The notes: generated by a model not told the origin, from the sequence alone. A stretch of DNA of 64,000 bases from CAVSDF01 sp963726715 (GCA_963726715.1 CAVSDF010000015.1:1-64000); one strand, 5' to 3'. Positions 18,325 to 28,074 are shown, counted from the first letter of the stretch. Numbers and translations are program-made.

Positions 18325-18846
18325 TCACCCCGCGCGGTCAGCCGCGTCGAGGGCGGCGTCTTCGGCGCGGATGCGGGCGGCGAGGAGGGCGGCGTTGACG
18401 AGCGAGAAGACGGCCGCGGTGCGCCACGCCCCGCCGACGAGCGGCACGGCGGCGATCTCGACGGCCACGCCTGCGTAGTTCGGGTGGCGGCCCAGACGGT
18501 ACACGCCGCTCGTCACGCGCGGCTCGCCAGGGACGGTCACGACGGTCGCCGTCCACCGGTCGCCGAGGGCGCGCTGCGAGGCGGCCCGCACGGCGACTCC
18601 GGCGCCCAGTCCCGCGAGTCCGGCCGCGACGCGCAGCGCCCCGCCCCGCCGCGTCGTCCGTCCCGAGGCGCGTTCGGCGAGCATCGACACGAACCACGCC
18701 GCGTGCACCGCCCGCATCACCGGCATCTGACCGCGTGCGTGCTCGCGCCCGCCGCGCGCCCGCAGCGCCCGGGCGTTGCGCGCCGAGAGCCGCAGTTCGG
18801 CGACGCGGAGGGCAGCCACGCCTGCGACGAGCGCGCCGAAGGCCAT
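18325..18846 (-). CDS. Isoprenylcysteine-carboxyl-methyltransferase-family membrane protein
   Basis: This integral membrane methyltransferase has about 173 residues. The first helix is MAFGALVAGVAALRVAELRL, then LSARNARALRARGGREHARG and MRAVHAAWFVSMLAERA. The SAM-binding C-terminal signature is YRLGRHPNYAGVAVEIAAVP, preceded by TVPGEPRVTSGVYRLG. The gene follows the type III polyketide synthase with 44 bases between. This pairing is known from bacterial BpsA-BpsB and SrsA-SrsB systems, where the methyltransferase O-methylates alkylpyrones or alkylresorcinol-like products. The start ATG 18846 opens directly into the first membrane helix. Confidence 0.8.
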   Translation of the reverse strand: MAFGALVAGVAALRVAELRLSARNARALRARGGREHARGQMPVMRAVHAAWFVSMLAERASGRTTRRGGALRVAAGLAGLGAGVAVRAASQRALGDRWTATVVTVPGEPRVTSGVYRLGRHPNYAGVAVEIAAVPLVGGAWRTAAVFSLVNAALLAARIRAEDAALDAADRAG

Positions 18847-18890
18847 GTCGGCGCCTGTCAGGCAGGCGCCCGTAACGCGCCGCGCGCGCC

Positions 18891-20045
18891 TCACGCGTCC
18901 CACCGCAGCAGGACGAGTTCGGCCGAGAAGCCCGGCCCCATCGCGAGGAGCACGCCCCACGTGCCCGGTGCCTCACGCGCCTCGCGCATCGCCTCGTCGA
19001 GCAGGAGCAGGACCGACGACGACGACACGTTGCCGACGCGGCGGAGCAGGCTCCGGGTGTCGTCGAGGCGTCCGGGCACGAGGCCGAGGCCGTCTTCGAT
19101 GGCGTCGATGACGCGCGGGCCGCCGGGGTGGCAGAGCCATCGCCCGACGTCGGAGAGGACGAGGCCGTGCTCGGCGAGGAGCGCCTCGACGTGCGGGCGC
19201 AGGGCCGTCCGCGCCGTCTCGGGCACGCCCGCCGACAGCACGATGCGCATCCCGTCGTCGGTCACGTCCCACCCCATGTGGCGCTCGGTGCCGGGGAAGA
19301 ACACCGACCGGCTGCCGACGACGCGGAGCGCGGGCACCTCGTCGGGGACGGACGGAGCGGCCGCCGGGGCGCCGTCGCCCGAGGTGTCGGCGAGGGCGAG
19401 CGGGCGTCCGGCGCTCGCGTTGCGGCGCGCGAGCGGGTGCGCGTCGCCGACCATGAGCACGGCGGCCGCGGCGTCGCCGAAGAGGCCGCAGGCGATCAGG
19501 TTGGGCACCGACGTGTCGCCGGGTTCGATGGTGAGCGAGCAGAGTTCGACGGTGAGCGCGATGGCGGCGGCGGTCGGGTGCCCGGCGAGGTAGTCGGCGA
19601 CGCGGGCGATGCCGGCGGCTCCGGCGGCGCATCCGAGGCCGTAGACGGGCAGGCGCGTGAGCGTCGGCGCGAAGGGCAGGCGGTTCATCAGCCGCGCGTC
19701 GAGGCTCGGCACGGCGATGCCGGTCGTCGAGAAGACGGCGAGGTGGTCGATCTCGTCGAGGCGGAGCGGCACCTGCGCCATCAGGCCCTCGATGGCGCGG
19801 GCGCCGATGTCGACGGCGGCGCGCAGGTAGGCGGCGTTGAGGCCCGCCCATCCGGCCATCTCGAGGTAGCGCTCGCGCGGCTCGGCGGTGTAGCGCGTCT
19901 CGATGGTCGTGTTCGCGTGGAGCGACGCGATGCGGGCAGGCGAAATGCCGCGCGGCTCCCAGAGCTCCTGCAACTGCGCCGTCAGAACCGACTGTGGATA
20001 GGCGTGGTCCGGCAGGCCGGGAGCGGTGGCGACGATCGTGGGCAA
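18891..20045 (-). CDS. Type III polyketide synthase (chalcone/stilbene synthase family)
   Basis: This homodimeric ketosynthase condenses a fatty acyl starter with malonyl-CoA units to give alkylpyrones or alkylresorcinols. It has about 384 residues, the usual length. The triad is clear: Cys in LPVYGLGCAAGAAGIARVAD, His in WLCHPGGPRVIDAIEDGLGL and Asn in VGNVSSSSVLLLLDEAMREA. The C-terminus GVLLAMGPGFSAELVLLRWD is canonical. The open frame begins at TTG 20045 (reads MPTIVATAPGLPDHAYPQSV); no in-frame ATG lies nearby, so the start is uncertain. It is co-directional with the downstream methyltransferase and probably makes membrane-associated phenolic or pyrone lipids. Confidence 0.88.
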   Translation of the reverse strand: MPTIVATAPGLPDHAYPQSVLTAQLQELWEPRGISPARIASLHANTTIETRYTAEPRERYLEMAGWAGLNAAYLRAAVDIGARAIEGLMAQVPLRLDEIDHLAVFSTTGIAVPSLDARLMNRLPFAPTLTRLPVYGLGCAAGAAGIARVADYLAGHPTAAAIALTVELCSLTIEPGDTSVPNLIACGLFGDAAAAVLMVGDAHPLARRNASAGRPLALADTSGDGAPAAAPSVPDEVPALRVVGSRSVFFPGTERHMGWDVTDDGMRIVLSAGVPETARTALRPHVEALLAEHGLVLSDVGRWLCHPGGPRVIDAIEDGLGLVPGRLDDTRSLLRRVGNVSSSSVLLLLDEAMREAREAPGTWGVLLAMGPGFSAELVLLRWDA

Positions 20046-20241
20046 CGAGGTGACGGAAAGCGAGTGGGGGCGGTCCTGCCGAGCGAGTGGCGACGCGACC
20101 GGTCCCCATCTCCCCGTTCCGCCGCGCGTTCCGCCGCGACGACAACGTCACCTCGTCGGGCGTTGGGCGTGAATGCCCCGACCTGTTCAGGTCCCCGGCC
20201 TGTTCAGGTCTACCTCGCATCCGTCTGCCATCCCACGTCCA

Positions 20242-20271
20242 AACCTGTCAGGTGCGGGGACCTGACAGGTT
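20242..20271. repeat. Perfect inverted repeat AACCTGTCAGGT-N6-ACCTGACAGGTT
   Basis: Two perfectly complementary 12-base arms surround gcgggg, and each arm is itself nearly palindromic. Two half-units (cctgttcaggt) lie just upstream at 20182-20192 and 20199-20209. The unit lies between the PKS start and the symporter stop. Related copies are at 11471 and 15826. It could end symporter transcription or be a protein-binding site. Confidence 0.6.
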
Positions 20272-20300
20272 GCCGCGACCTCGTCGTCCGTCGTCAGTCG

Positions 20301-21594
20301 TCAGTCGTCCGACAGCGGCAGGCCCTCCCACCGCGCCATCACCGCCGAGGCGAGGCCGTTGCCGAGCGTGTTGACGCCGGTGCGGGCCATGTCCATCGCC
20401 TGATCGACGCCGAGGATGAGGGCGATGCCGTCGAGCGGGAGGCCGAAGGCGGCGAGGGTGCCGGAGAGAATGACGAGGCTCGCGCGCGGCACGGCGGCAA
20501 TGCCCTTCGTGGTGAGCGTGAGCGTGACGACGAGGAGCGCGAGTTTCGACGGCGGAAAGGGCACATTCGCCGCCTGCGCAACGAAAAGCGTCGCGGCGGC
20601 GAGGTAGAGCGTCGACCCGGCGAGGTTGAACGACAAACCGGTCGAGAGCACGAACGCGGCGATCCGGCGAGGCACGCCGAGTCCCTCCATCCGCCGCATC
20701 GCAAGTGGGAGCGCGGCATCCGACGAGGTCGTCGTGAAGGCGATGAGCGCCGGTTCGCGGATCGCCCGCCAGAACGCGCCGAGCGGCACGCGGGCGACGC
20801 GCGCGACGGGCAGCAGCACGAACGCGACGTAGACCGCGAGGCCCGCGTACACCGTCGCCACGAGCCACAGGAGCGGCCGCAGCACGCCGACGCCGCTCTG
20901 CGCGACCGCGACGGCCATCGCCCCGAGCACCCCCGTCGGCAGCAGCCACATCACGTAGCCGACGAGGCGGAAGAGCGTCTCGGCGAGGCCCTCGAAGAAC
21001 GCCAGCATCGCCTCCTTGGGCCGTCCGCGCACGCCCGCGAGCGCCGCGCCGAAGACGAGCGAGAAGACGACGATCTGCAGGACGTTGTTCGTCGCGAGCG
21101 CGTCGACGACGCTGACCGGGATGGCCTCGCGGACGTGGTCGAGGAGCGTCCGCGGCGCGGCAAGCTCGGGCACATCGGACGGATCGACGGCGGCGAGGGC
21201 CGCGCGGAGGCCCGCATCGTCGCCCGGACGAATCGCGAGGGCCGCCCCGATGCCAATCGTCAGCGCGAGCGTCGTCGAGATCAGGAAGTAGACGAACGCC
21301 CGCCCCGCGAGGCGCCCGACGCTCCGCAGGTCGCTGCCGTGTCCGGCGATGCCGAGCACGAGGGTGGCGACGAGGATCGGCGCGACGATCATCTTGACGG
21401 CGCGGATGAACACGTCGGAGAAGATCTTCAGGTCGCCCCCGTCGAACCCCGGCGTCGCCGCCCCGCGCCCCGGAAACACCGCCCCGATGGCCACGCCCGC
21501 GCCCATCGCCACGAGCACCCACGCCGTCGGCGAGAGCCCGAGCACGCGCCGCGCGGGTGTGGCCGTCGTCCGTGGTGGTGTCGCCGTCGTGCAT
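20301..21594 (-). CDS. Dicarboxylate/amino acid:cation symporter (DAACS), likely frameshift near start
   Basis: This Na+- or H+-coupled symporter of the SLC1/GltP family has about 430 residues and many hydrophobic segments. Family hairpin-1 is FTTTSSDAALPLAMRRMEGL, and the later conserved regions are FVLSTGLSFNLAGSTLYLAA and LILGVDQAMDMARTGVNTLG. The usual NMDGT is replaced by FNLAGS, so cation or substrate handling may differ. The ATG at 21594 (MHDGDTTTDDGHTRAAR) is one base out of frame with VLGLSPTAWVLVAMGAGVAI; one added base near 21548 joins them. GTG 21545 is the alternative start. The gene is paralogous to the next symporter upstream. Confidence 0.8.
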
Positions 21595-21616
21595 CGAATC
21601 CCCCGGAAATGATGTG

Positions 21617-21640
21617 TAGGGGCGGGTCTCGACCCGCCCA
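21617..21640. repeat. GTAGGGGC-family palindrome
   Basis: aggggcgggtc and gacccgccc form a tight hairpin, part of the motif family seen at 1127, 8115 and 53297. It lies just upstream of the symporter start. Confidence 0.5.
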
Positions 21641-21670
21641 CCGTCGCCCCGCCCCCGGCGCCCGCTCCCA

Positions 21671-21763
21671 TGTCATGGCGAGGAGCGCAGCGACGCGGCA
21701 ATCCGGATCGACAGGCGCCCTCGACCCGGATTGCCACGGCCCTTGCAGGGCCTCGCAATGACA
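21671..21763. repeat. Inverted-repeat element (TGTCATTGCGAGG family), second copy
   Basis: It begins tgtcatggcgaggagcgcag and ends ggcctcgcaatgaca, matching the element at 2508-2625 at both ends but with a shorter centre (93 against 118 bases). It lies in the gap between the two symporter genes. Confidence 0.75.
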
Positions 21764-21814
21764 GCAAGGGGTTGCAGAGGTTCAAACAAACCACCCCACT
21801 CCAACCGTCCGTCG

Positions 21815-23156
21815 TCAGAGGTCGTCCTGCGCCGGGACGAGGTCCTGCGAGGGCAGCATCGCGGGCGTCCAGACGCCTTCGCTCTTGGCGACGTAGGCGG
21901 TGGCGGTCAGGTCGCCGAGCACGTTCACGGTCGTGCGGCTCATGTCGAGGATGCGGTCGACGCCGAGGACGATGCCGATGGCCTCGCCCGGAATCCCGAA
22001 GATCGCCATGATGCCGACGAGGAGCGGAATCGACCCGCCCGGCACGCCCGCCGCGCCGACGGCGGTGAGCACCGACATCACCACGACGACGACCTGCTGC
22101 CCGAGCGTCAGGCCGAGGCCGAAGAGTTGGGCGAGGAACAGCACCGTGATGCCCTCGAAGATGGCCGTCCCGTTCATGCACATCGTCGAGCCGAGCGGCA
22201 GCACGAAGCCGCCGATCTTGCCCGGAATGCCGAGGTTCTGCTCGGCGACCGCGAGGTTCGTCGGCAGCGTCGCCGCCGACGACGATGTCGAGAAGGCGGT
22301 GATGAGCGACGAGCGGATGCGCGAGAAGAACACGATGGGCGACATCCCGACGCCGAAGCGCAGGATCGCCGGAATGACGAGGATCGAGTGCAACAGGAGG
22401 GCGCCGAGGACGGTGATGACGTACAGCCCGAGCGTTCGGAGGAGGCCGAAGCCGAACCGGCTCGTCACCCCGAAGATGAGCGCGGCGACGCCGTACGGGG
22501 CCAGCCGCATCGCCAGTTCCACGATCTTGACGACGACCTCGTTGAGCGCGTCGAGGCCCTTCATCATCGGCGCGGCCTTCTCGCGCGGGATCATCGTGAG
22601 CGCGATGCCGAACATGAGGCCGAAGAAGATGACGCCGAGCATATCGCCGTCGACGGCGCTCTTGAGCGGGTTGCGGGTGACGATGTTGACGATCGTGTCG
22701 ATGCCGAAGGCATCGCTCGCCACCGCCGCCGCCTCGACCTTGGTGGCCGCATCGTCCGCGTAGGTGGCGATGAGGCCGTCGCGCACGCCGGGCTCGAGGT
22801 GCCCGCCGGGGCGGATCGTGTTGACGAGCAGCAGGCCGAGCGCCGCCGCGATGAAGGTCGTCCCGAAGAAGAAGGCGAGGCTCTTGCCGCCGACGCGCCC
22901 GGCCACCTTCAGATCGCCCAGCCCGGCGACGCCGAGGGCGATCGACGCGAACACGAGCGGCATGACGACCATGTACAGCAGCCGGAAGAACACCTGCCCG
23001 ACCGGGTAGGCGACGTACCGGTTGACGATCTCGCTCAGGCTCTCGGAGGCGAAGCTGTGGAAGAGAATCCCGAGGGTGGCACCGACGATGAGGCCGATGA
23101 GGATCCTGGTATGCAGCGGCAGGCCGCGCGAGGGCGTGGAGACGGGGGCGGACATG
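21815..23156 (-). CDS. Dicarboxylate/amino acid:cation symporter (DAACS)
   Basis: This 446-residue secondary transporter of the DctA/GltP family has about eight membrane segments plus two re-entrant hairpins. The start MSAPVSTPSRGLPLHTRILI (ATG 23156) leads into the first helix. Family signatures are intact: the serine-rich hairpin ITAFSTSSSAATLPTNLAVA, FVLPLGSTMCMNGTAIFEGI with the NGT variant of NMDGT, and VLGVDRILDMSRTTVNVLGD. The substrate is probably a C4-dicarboxylate, glutamate or aspartate. The next gene upstream, thrA, uses aspartate, but no co-regulation is visible across the 164-base gap. Confidence 0.88.
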
Positions 23157-23320
23157 AAGCGGAGGCGAACAGGCGTCGAAGATAGCGCGCCGCGAATCCC
23201 CACCGCGCGCATGCCGCATGCCGCACGACGGCATCGCCACGCAACGACCCGCACCTCACATCGGCACCGTCCCACCCTGTCCCATCCCCACTCCACAGTC
23301 CCCCATGCCCACTCCTCACC

Positions 23321-25900
23321 TCACAACCGCTCGCCCATCCGCAGCGCCGCGTGGACGATGTCGGCGAGGACGCCCGCGGCGGTGACGTCGGGGCCGGCGC
23401 CGGGGCCGAAGACGACGAGCGGGCGGGCGTAGCGCTCGGTCGTGAAGGCGACGAGGCTGTCGGTGCCGTCGAGCACGGTGAGGGCGTCGCCGGGGGCGAT
23501 GGTGCGGACGCCGACCGACAGGCGCGCCCCGGCCTCGGTCTCCTCGACGCTGCCCACATAGGCCAGCCGCTCCCCGTCGGCGAGGGCGGCCAGGCGCGCG
23601 GCCCAGTCGGCGTCGGCCTCGTGGAGGCGCTGCATGAAGGTGCCGATGGGGGCGTCTTCGAGGTGCGGCGGCACGAGCGAGGCGACGGCGACGGCGTCGG
23701 GTTCGGCGGCGAAGCCGGCTTCGCGGGCGAGGGTGAGGAGCTTGCGCGCCACGTCGCGCCCGCCGAGGTCCTCGCGCGGGTCGGGCTCGGTGTAGCCGCG
23801 CCGCCGCGCGTCGGCGACGGCCTCGGAGAACGGCACGCCCTTGCGCATCTCCGAGAACACGAAGGCGAGCGTGCCCGAGAGCACGCCCTCGATCCGGACG
23901 ACGCGGTCGCCCGCGCGGATCAGGTCGCGGAGGGTGGCGAGCACCGGAAGCGCCGCGCCGACGGTCGTCTCGTAGAGGAACGGCGTCTCGCGCCCGAGCG
24001 CCTGCAGTTCGCGGTAGAAGGCGAGGCCGCGCGTGTTGGCGCGCTTGTTCGGCGTGACGACCGCCACGCCCGCACGCAGGAGCGCCGGGTAGAGATCGGC
24101 GACATCGTCCGAGGCGGTCGCGTCGACGAAGACGATGCGGCGGTACGGGAGGGCGGCGAGGCGGGCGGCGAGGGCGGGCAGGTCGAGCGGCGCGCCGTCG
24201 GTGGCGAGGCGGTCGAGCGCGCCCGCGCCCAGGGAGTCGCCCAATCCGGCGCTGTCGAAGAGTTCGCGCCGTGAACTCGCCACGCCGACGAGGCGCAGGC
24301 GCAGGCCGGTGCGCTCGTCCATGCGGGCGGCGGTGCCCGCGATCATCGCCACGAGTTCGCGCCCGACGCCGCCCGTCGCGCCCGCCACGACGACGCGCAC
24401 GACCTCGCGGTCGGCGTGGAAGGCCTCGTGCATCGCGCGCAGCGCCGTCGCCGCCTCGGCGTCGTCGACGACCGCCGAGATCGAGTTCTGCGCGGCGCTC
24501 TGGGCGATGGTCAGCACGTTGACTTCCTCGAACCCGAGCGCCTCGAAGAGCCGCCCGGCCACGCCGACGCGGTCGCGCATCGCGTCGCCGACCGCCGTCA
24601 CGATGGCGCAGTTCGGACGTGGCACGATGGCCGCCTCGCCGCGCGCGATCTCCGCCGCGAACGCCGCCTCCAGCGCCCGCGTCGCTGCGTCGGTCTCGAT
24701 GGCGCGCACGACCATCGAAAAGCTTTCCTCCGACGATGCCTGGCTCGAGAGCAGCACCGAGATGCCGCGGTCGGCGAGCGCCCCGATGGCCCGAGCGAGC
24801 ACGCCCGGCACGTCCTGGAAGCCGGTCCCGTCGAGCGTGACGAGGCTGACCTCGCGCACGGCCGTCACGCCGACGACCGCCGGGCCGCCGCCGCTGGCCG
24901 CGTCGGTGATGCGCGTGCCGGGGGCCGACGGGTTGAGGGTGTTCTTGATGACGAGCGGAATCCGCGGCTCGACGAGCGGGCGCATCGTGCGCGGATGGAG
25001 CACCTTGGCGCCGAAGAAGGCCAGCTCGGCCGCCTCGCGGTAGTGGAGCGTGGCGAGCGGCGCCGCGTCGGGCACGAGCCGCGGATCGGCCGAGAGCACG
25101 CCATCGACATCGGTCCAGATGACGACGCGGCGGGCGTCGAGGGCGCCGCCGAAGATCGTCGCCGTGTAGTCCGACCCCGACCGCCCGAGCGTCGTCGAGA
25201 CCCCGCGCGAGGTCGAGCCGACGAAGCCGGTCACGACCGAGATCGTCTGGTCAGCGATGGCGTCGAAGCGTTCGCGGATGAGGCGCCGCGTGGCGGCGAA
25301 GTCGACGGTCGCCTCGCCGAAGCGGTCGTCGGTGCGCACGAGCGGCCCCGCATCGACGGCGACGGCGGCGTGCCCGGCCCGGCGGAAGGCAGCGGCGACG
25401 AGCGGGGCGGCGAGGCGTTCGCCCATCCCGGCGATGGCGTCGCGGGTGCGCGGCGAGGCCTCGCGCAGGAGCGAGACGCCGTCGAGAAGCTCGCCGAGCA
25501 GGTCGAAGAGGTCGGAGAGCGACTCCCGCAGCGCCGCGTGCTCGCTCTCATCGGCCAGCCCGACGAGCGCCTCGTCGTGCCGCTGGCGCAGGTCCTCGAC
25601 GATGTCCCCGTGCCGACCGGTCCGCCCGACAGCCTCCGTCACCGCCGCGAGCAGCCGGTCGGTGACGCCCCCGAGCGCCGACGTGACCACGACGCGCCGG
25701 AGCCGCGCATCTTCATCCGCAACCAGCCCCACGACGCGCCCGATCCGCCCCGCGTCGCGCACCGACGTGCCGCCGAACTTGTAGACCTCGACGGCCGCTT
25801 GCCCATCGGCCCCGGTCAGAGCCGCCTCAGCAGCGGCATCCGAAGCCTCCTCGGTGGCAAACGGGACAGAGGACGCAGGAGGCGTAGACGGATCGGACAT
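23321..25900 (-). CDS. thrA: Bifunctional aspartokinase / homoserine dehydrogenase
   Basis: This 859-residue fusion catalyses the first and third steps of the aspartate pathway to threonine, methionine and isoleucine. The kinase domain shows VEVYKFGGTSVRDAGRIGRV, STTLGRSGSDYTATIFGGAL, TDVDGVLSADPRLVPDA and EAAELAFFGAKVLHPRTMRP. Two ACT-like regulatory segments follow (VTLDGTGFQDVPGVLARAIG, VAGRLFEALGFEEVNVLTIA). The dehydrogenase domain has the Rossmann loop VVVAGATGGVGRELVAMIAG, VTPNKRA and IEGVLSGTLAFVFSEMRKGV, with GYTEPDPREDLGGRDVARKL. The frame is clean throughout. The start is ATG 25900. thrB and thrC are not adjacent. Confidence 0.93.
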   Translation of the reverse strand: MSDPSTPPASSVPFATEEASDAAAEAALTGADGQAAVEVYKFGGTSVRDAGRIGRVVGLVADEDARLRRVVVTSALGGVTDRLLAAVTEAVGRTGRHGDIVEDLRQRHDEALVGLADESEHAALRESLSDLFDLLGELLDGVSLLREASPRTRDAIAGMGERLAAPLVAAAFRRAGHAAVAVDAGPLVRTDDRFGEATVDFAATRRLIRERFDAIADQTISVVTGFVGSTSRGVSTTLGRSGSDYTATIFGGALDARRVVIWTDVDGVLSADPRLVPDAAPLATLHYREAAELAFFGAKVLHPRTMRPLVEPRIPLVIKNTLNPSAPGTRITDAASGGGPAVVGVTAVREVSLVTLDGTGFQDVPGVLARAIGALADRGISVLLSSQASSEESFSMVVRAIETDAATRALEAAFAAEIARGEAAIVPRPNCAIVTAVGDAMRDRVGVAGRLFEALGFEEVNVLTIAQSAAQNSISAVVDDAEAATALRAMHEAFHADREVVRVVVAGATGGVGRELVAMIAGTAARMDERTGLRLRLVGVASSRRELFDSAGLGDSLGAGALDRLATDGAPLDLPALAARLAALPYRRIVFVDATASDDVADLYPALLRAGVAVVTPNKRANTRGLAFYRELQALGRETPFLYETTVGAALPVLATLRDLIRAGDRVVRIEGVLSGTLAFVFSEMRKGVPFSEAVADARRRGYTEPDPREDLGGRDVARKLLTLAREAGFAAEPDAVAVASLVPPHLEDAPIGTFMQRLHEADADWAARLAALADGERLAYVGSVEETEAGARLSVGVRTIAPGDALTVLDGTDSLVAFTTERYARPLVVFGPGAGPDVTAAGVLADIVHAALRMGERL

Positions 25901-26136
25901 CGGGGCGGCGACGGAGCAAGCGGCAGGACGCCCGAAATCTACCCGGCGCGCACCGCCGGGGGCGTCCGCCGCGCCGCCGCTTTTCGTGAAGACCCCGGCA
26001 GCGCTTCCCCTCGCGCCTGCGCGTCTCCTCGCGCCTGCGCCGGGCGTGCCGGTCTGGACGCCCGGTTCAGGCGCCCGGACCGGACGACCGCTCAGGCGAG
26101 GCGTCCGTGAAGAGACGGCACACCGCGCCCCCAGAG

Positions 26137-26168
26137 TTGCACGCGACGGGCGCGGCGCCGTATTCTCG
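26137..26168 (+). promoter_or_regulatory. Promoter of tRNA-Ala (TTG-N21-TAT)
   Basis: TTG at 26137-26139 is followed by exactly 21 bases and then TATTCTCG at 26161. The tRNA starts 19 bases after the TAT. The same TTG-N21-TAT arrangement precedes the tRNA-Val and tRNA-Leu genes, which fits the -33/-7 promoter of Bacteroidota-type sigma factors. Confidence 0.65.
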
Positions 26169-26179
26169 CGCTCCGCTTC

Positions 26180-26252
26180 GGGGGTATAGCTCAGTTGGTA
26201 GAGCGCTTCAATGGCATTGAAGAGGTCAGGAGTTCGAATCTCCTTACCTCCA
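26180..26252 (+). tRNA. tRNA-Ala (GGC)
   Basis: A full cloverleaf is readable. The acceptor gggggta pairs with tacctcc, and the D arm is gctc-agttggta-gagc. The anticodon arm is cttca-atggcat-tgaag with anticodon GGC (decoding GCC). The variable loop is aggtc and the T arm is aggag-ttcgaat-ctcct. The discriminator A is at 26252 and CC follows in the DNA. Its 3' part from 26211 is repeated at 28231, marking an insertion target. Confidence 0.95.
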
Positions 26253-26269
26253 CCCCGAAAAACGGCCCC
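26211..26269 (+). repeat. Left attachment direct repeat (attL, within tRNA-Ala)
   Basis: This is the left copy of the direct repeat. It covers the anticodon loop to the 3' end of tRNA-Ala plus the first stem of its terminator. The partner is 28231-28288. Confidence 0.8.
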
Positions 26270-26300
26270 AGAACCTGCAAAAACGCGGTTCTGGGGCCGT
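26262..26300 (+). terminator. Terminator after tRNA-Ala
   Basis: The stem acggccccagaacc (26262-26275) pairs with ggttctggggccgt (26287-26300). A T-rich tail (tgtcgttt) follows. It is the rho-independent terminator of the tRNA transcript. Confidence 0.75.
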
Positions 26301-26529
26301 TGTCGTTTCAAGGCGTCCAGGCTCCAGAAGGACAGAACCTGCCACCTTCTGCCACATCGCATGGACCGGGCATGGACACGTCGAGACGTCGGCGGCGCAG
26401 GACGGGTCATCAGCCCCTCTCGCCCGGCTCTTCGTCCGGGCCGGACCTGCCGGCGGTGTAACGTAACCCCGTCACACCACGGCTCCACCCGGGGCTGTTA
26501 CAGGGCTCCGGCGTGTGGGGAGACCCGCT

Positions 26530-27941
26530 CTACAGGCCGCCTGCGATGTCGTCCCCGGTGATCAGCCGCACCTCGTCGCGCCCGGCGGCTTCGACGACGG
26601 ACGCGGAAAAGGCGCCTCGCCCGGAGAACACGGCGAGCCTGGGGGCTCTGCCCGCTTCGCCTCGGTTTGAACGAGCCGTCCTCGCTCACGCAGCCGCTCC
26701 AGATCGGCGCCGTCGACCTCGCCCCACTTGGCTTCTCCGACGTACCAGAGGCTTCCACTGCCTTCGGCCACCACGTCCACTTCGTTCGTTGACGAGGCGT
26801 CCCACCACGTCCCCACCCGAAGCGGGCGAAATCCGAGTCCGCCCCGCTCCACGAACGCGCGGCATTCGTCTTCGAAGACCTCGCCCATGTGATCGTCGAG
26901 GCCGGGTTCGATCACCTCCTGCCAGAGCATCTCGGGGTCTGCCATTCCGATGCTTCCGCGCCGCACGAGGGGCGCGATGCGCGTGTACCAGAGGCGCAGG
27001 TAGGGATCGGTGATTCGGTACTTCGCTCGCCTGGACCGTTTCGGATCGCGTTCGGTCGCTGGCGCCACGCGGGCGATGATGCCCATGTCGGTGAGCCATT
27101 CCACCGGGCGCAGCAGGCTTCCTCCGTCTCGCCCTACGCGCTTCGTGAGGCCGCTCCAGGTGCGCTCGCCCGAGGCAATGGCGTCGAGGATCGAGTAGTG
27201 AACCGTCGCGTCGGCCAGAAAGGCGTCGAGGTGGTGCTGGGCATCGTCGACGAGGCGCCCGGAGGACGAGAGCAGAAGCTCGGCGGCGTTCTCGCCCAGC
27301 GTTCCTTCCGGGCGCAGAAGCGCCAGATTGCCCGGAAGGCCACCGAAGAGGCCGTAGGTGCGCAGGCGATCGAGCGCGTCGTAGTTGGGGACGAAGGCCC
27401 GGACCTCGGCAGCCCCGAAGGGCGCCAGCAGAATCCGCTGGGTGCGCCGTCCGTAGAGCGGCTGATCGGCCTCTTCGAGGCGCTTCATGGCCGTCACGTA
27501 CGATCCGGAGAGGACCAGCTTGAGGCGGCTTCCTGCCCACGCATGATCCCACGCCTCCTGTACGATGGACGGCAGGGCCGGGGAGGCGTCGGCGAGGTAG
27601 GGAAACTCATCGAGAACGACGACGAACGGGTCGTCTCCGGCGCGATCTCGCAGGTACCGAAACAGGGACTCCCACGACGGAAACCCCACGCCTTCGCGCA
27701 GCGCGGCATCGTCGAAGTGAGCCCCGATGGCCGCCGACAGGTGGGCGCGCGATTCGGCTTCGGTTCGGCGAGAGGCCTGGTAGTACAGGCCCCCGTGGGC
27801 CCGGGCGAAGCGGGAGAGGAGGTAGCTCTTGCCCACACGGCGGCGCCCAACGACAAAGGCGAGTTCGGGCCGCGAAGAGCCCGCCATCTTCTGGAGCTGG
27901 GTCCACTCGGCGTCGCGTCCGAAAAGGTCGGCAGGCTTCAT
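26530..27941 (-). CDS. ATPase with C-terminal DUF234-like nuclease domain, frameshift near 3' end
   Basis: This is the only gene of the tRNA-Ala element. The N-terminal P-loop ATPase reads FGRDAEWTQLQKMAGSSRPE, Walker A VVGRRRVGKSYLLSRFARAH, Walker B FVVVLDEFPYLADASPAL and sensor LVLSGSYVTAMKRL, as in the archaeal-type ATPase (PF01637-like) family. The C-terminal part holds YRITDPYLRLWYTRIAPLVR and a PD-(D/E)XK-like motif in TNEVDVVAEGSGSLWYVGEAKW (Asp plus Glu-x-Lys). After the EAKRAE word near 26650 a one-base change restores LAVFSGRGAFSASVVEAAGR and a stop at 26530, which I take as the true end. The start is ATG 27941 (or GTG 27944). A role in element defence or maintenance is inference. 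Confidence 0.78.
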
Positions 27942-27989
27942 CACATCGGGAGACTGGAGCCCGAGACCCTACAGGTTCCAATGCTGGAA

Positions 27990-28074
27990 GTTCCACGAAG
28001 TGGAACCTACCAAGTCGACACGTGGGGAAAGCTACGGACCCGCACACAGGAGTTTCGACAGAGGGATCCTCTGT
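27990..28074. promoter_or_regulatory. Two 7-3-7 palindromes upstream of the ATPase gene
   Basis: GTTCCAC-GAA-GTGGAAC lies at 27990-28006 and ACAGAGG-GAT-CCTCTGT at 28058-28074. Both are perfect hyphenated palindromes of equal geometry, 46-130 bases upstream of the ATPase start. They look like operator sites, but no regulator gene is in the element. Otherwise 27942-28230 holds no gene I can support. Confidence 0.4.

Noticed and set aside
20301..23240. A 979-codon minus-strand frame covering both symporters
   Set aside because: Its upstream two thirds read the second symporter gene in the wrong frame. Only the 3' third is real symporter sequence.
23321..26488. A 1055-codon extension of thrA upstream through the tRNA
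   Set aside because: The first 196 residues are read from the antisense of tRNA-Ala and spacer. The family start lies at 25900.
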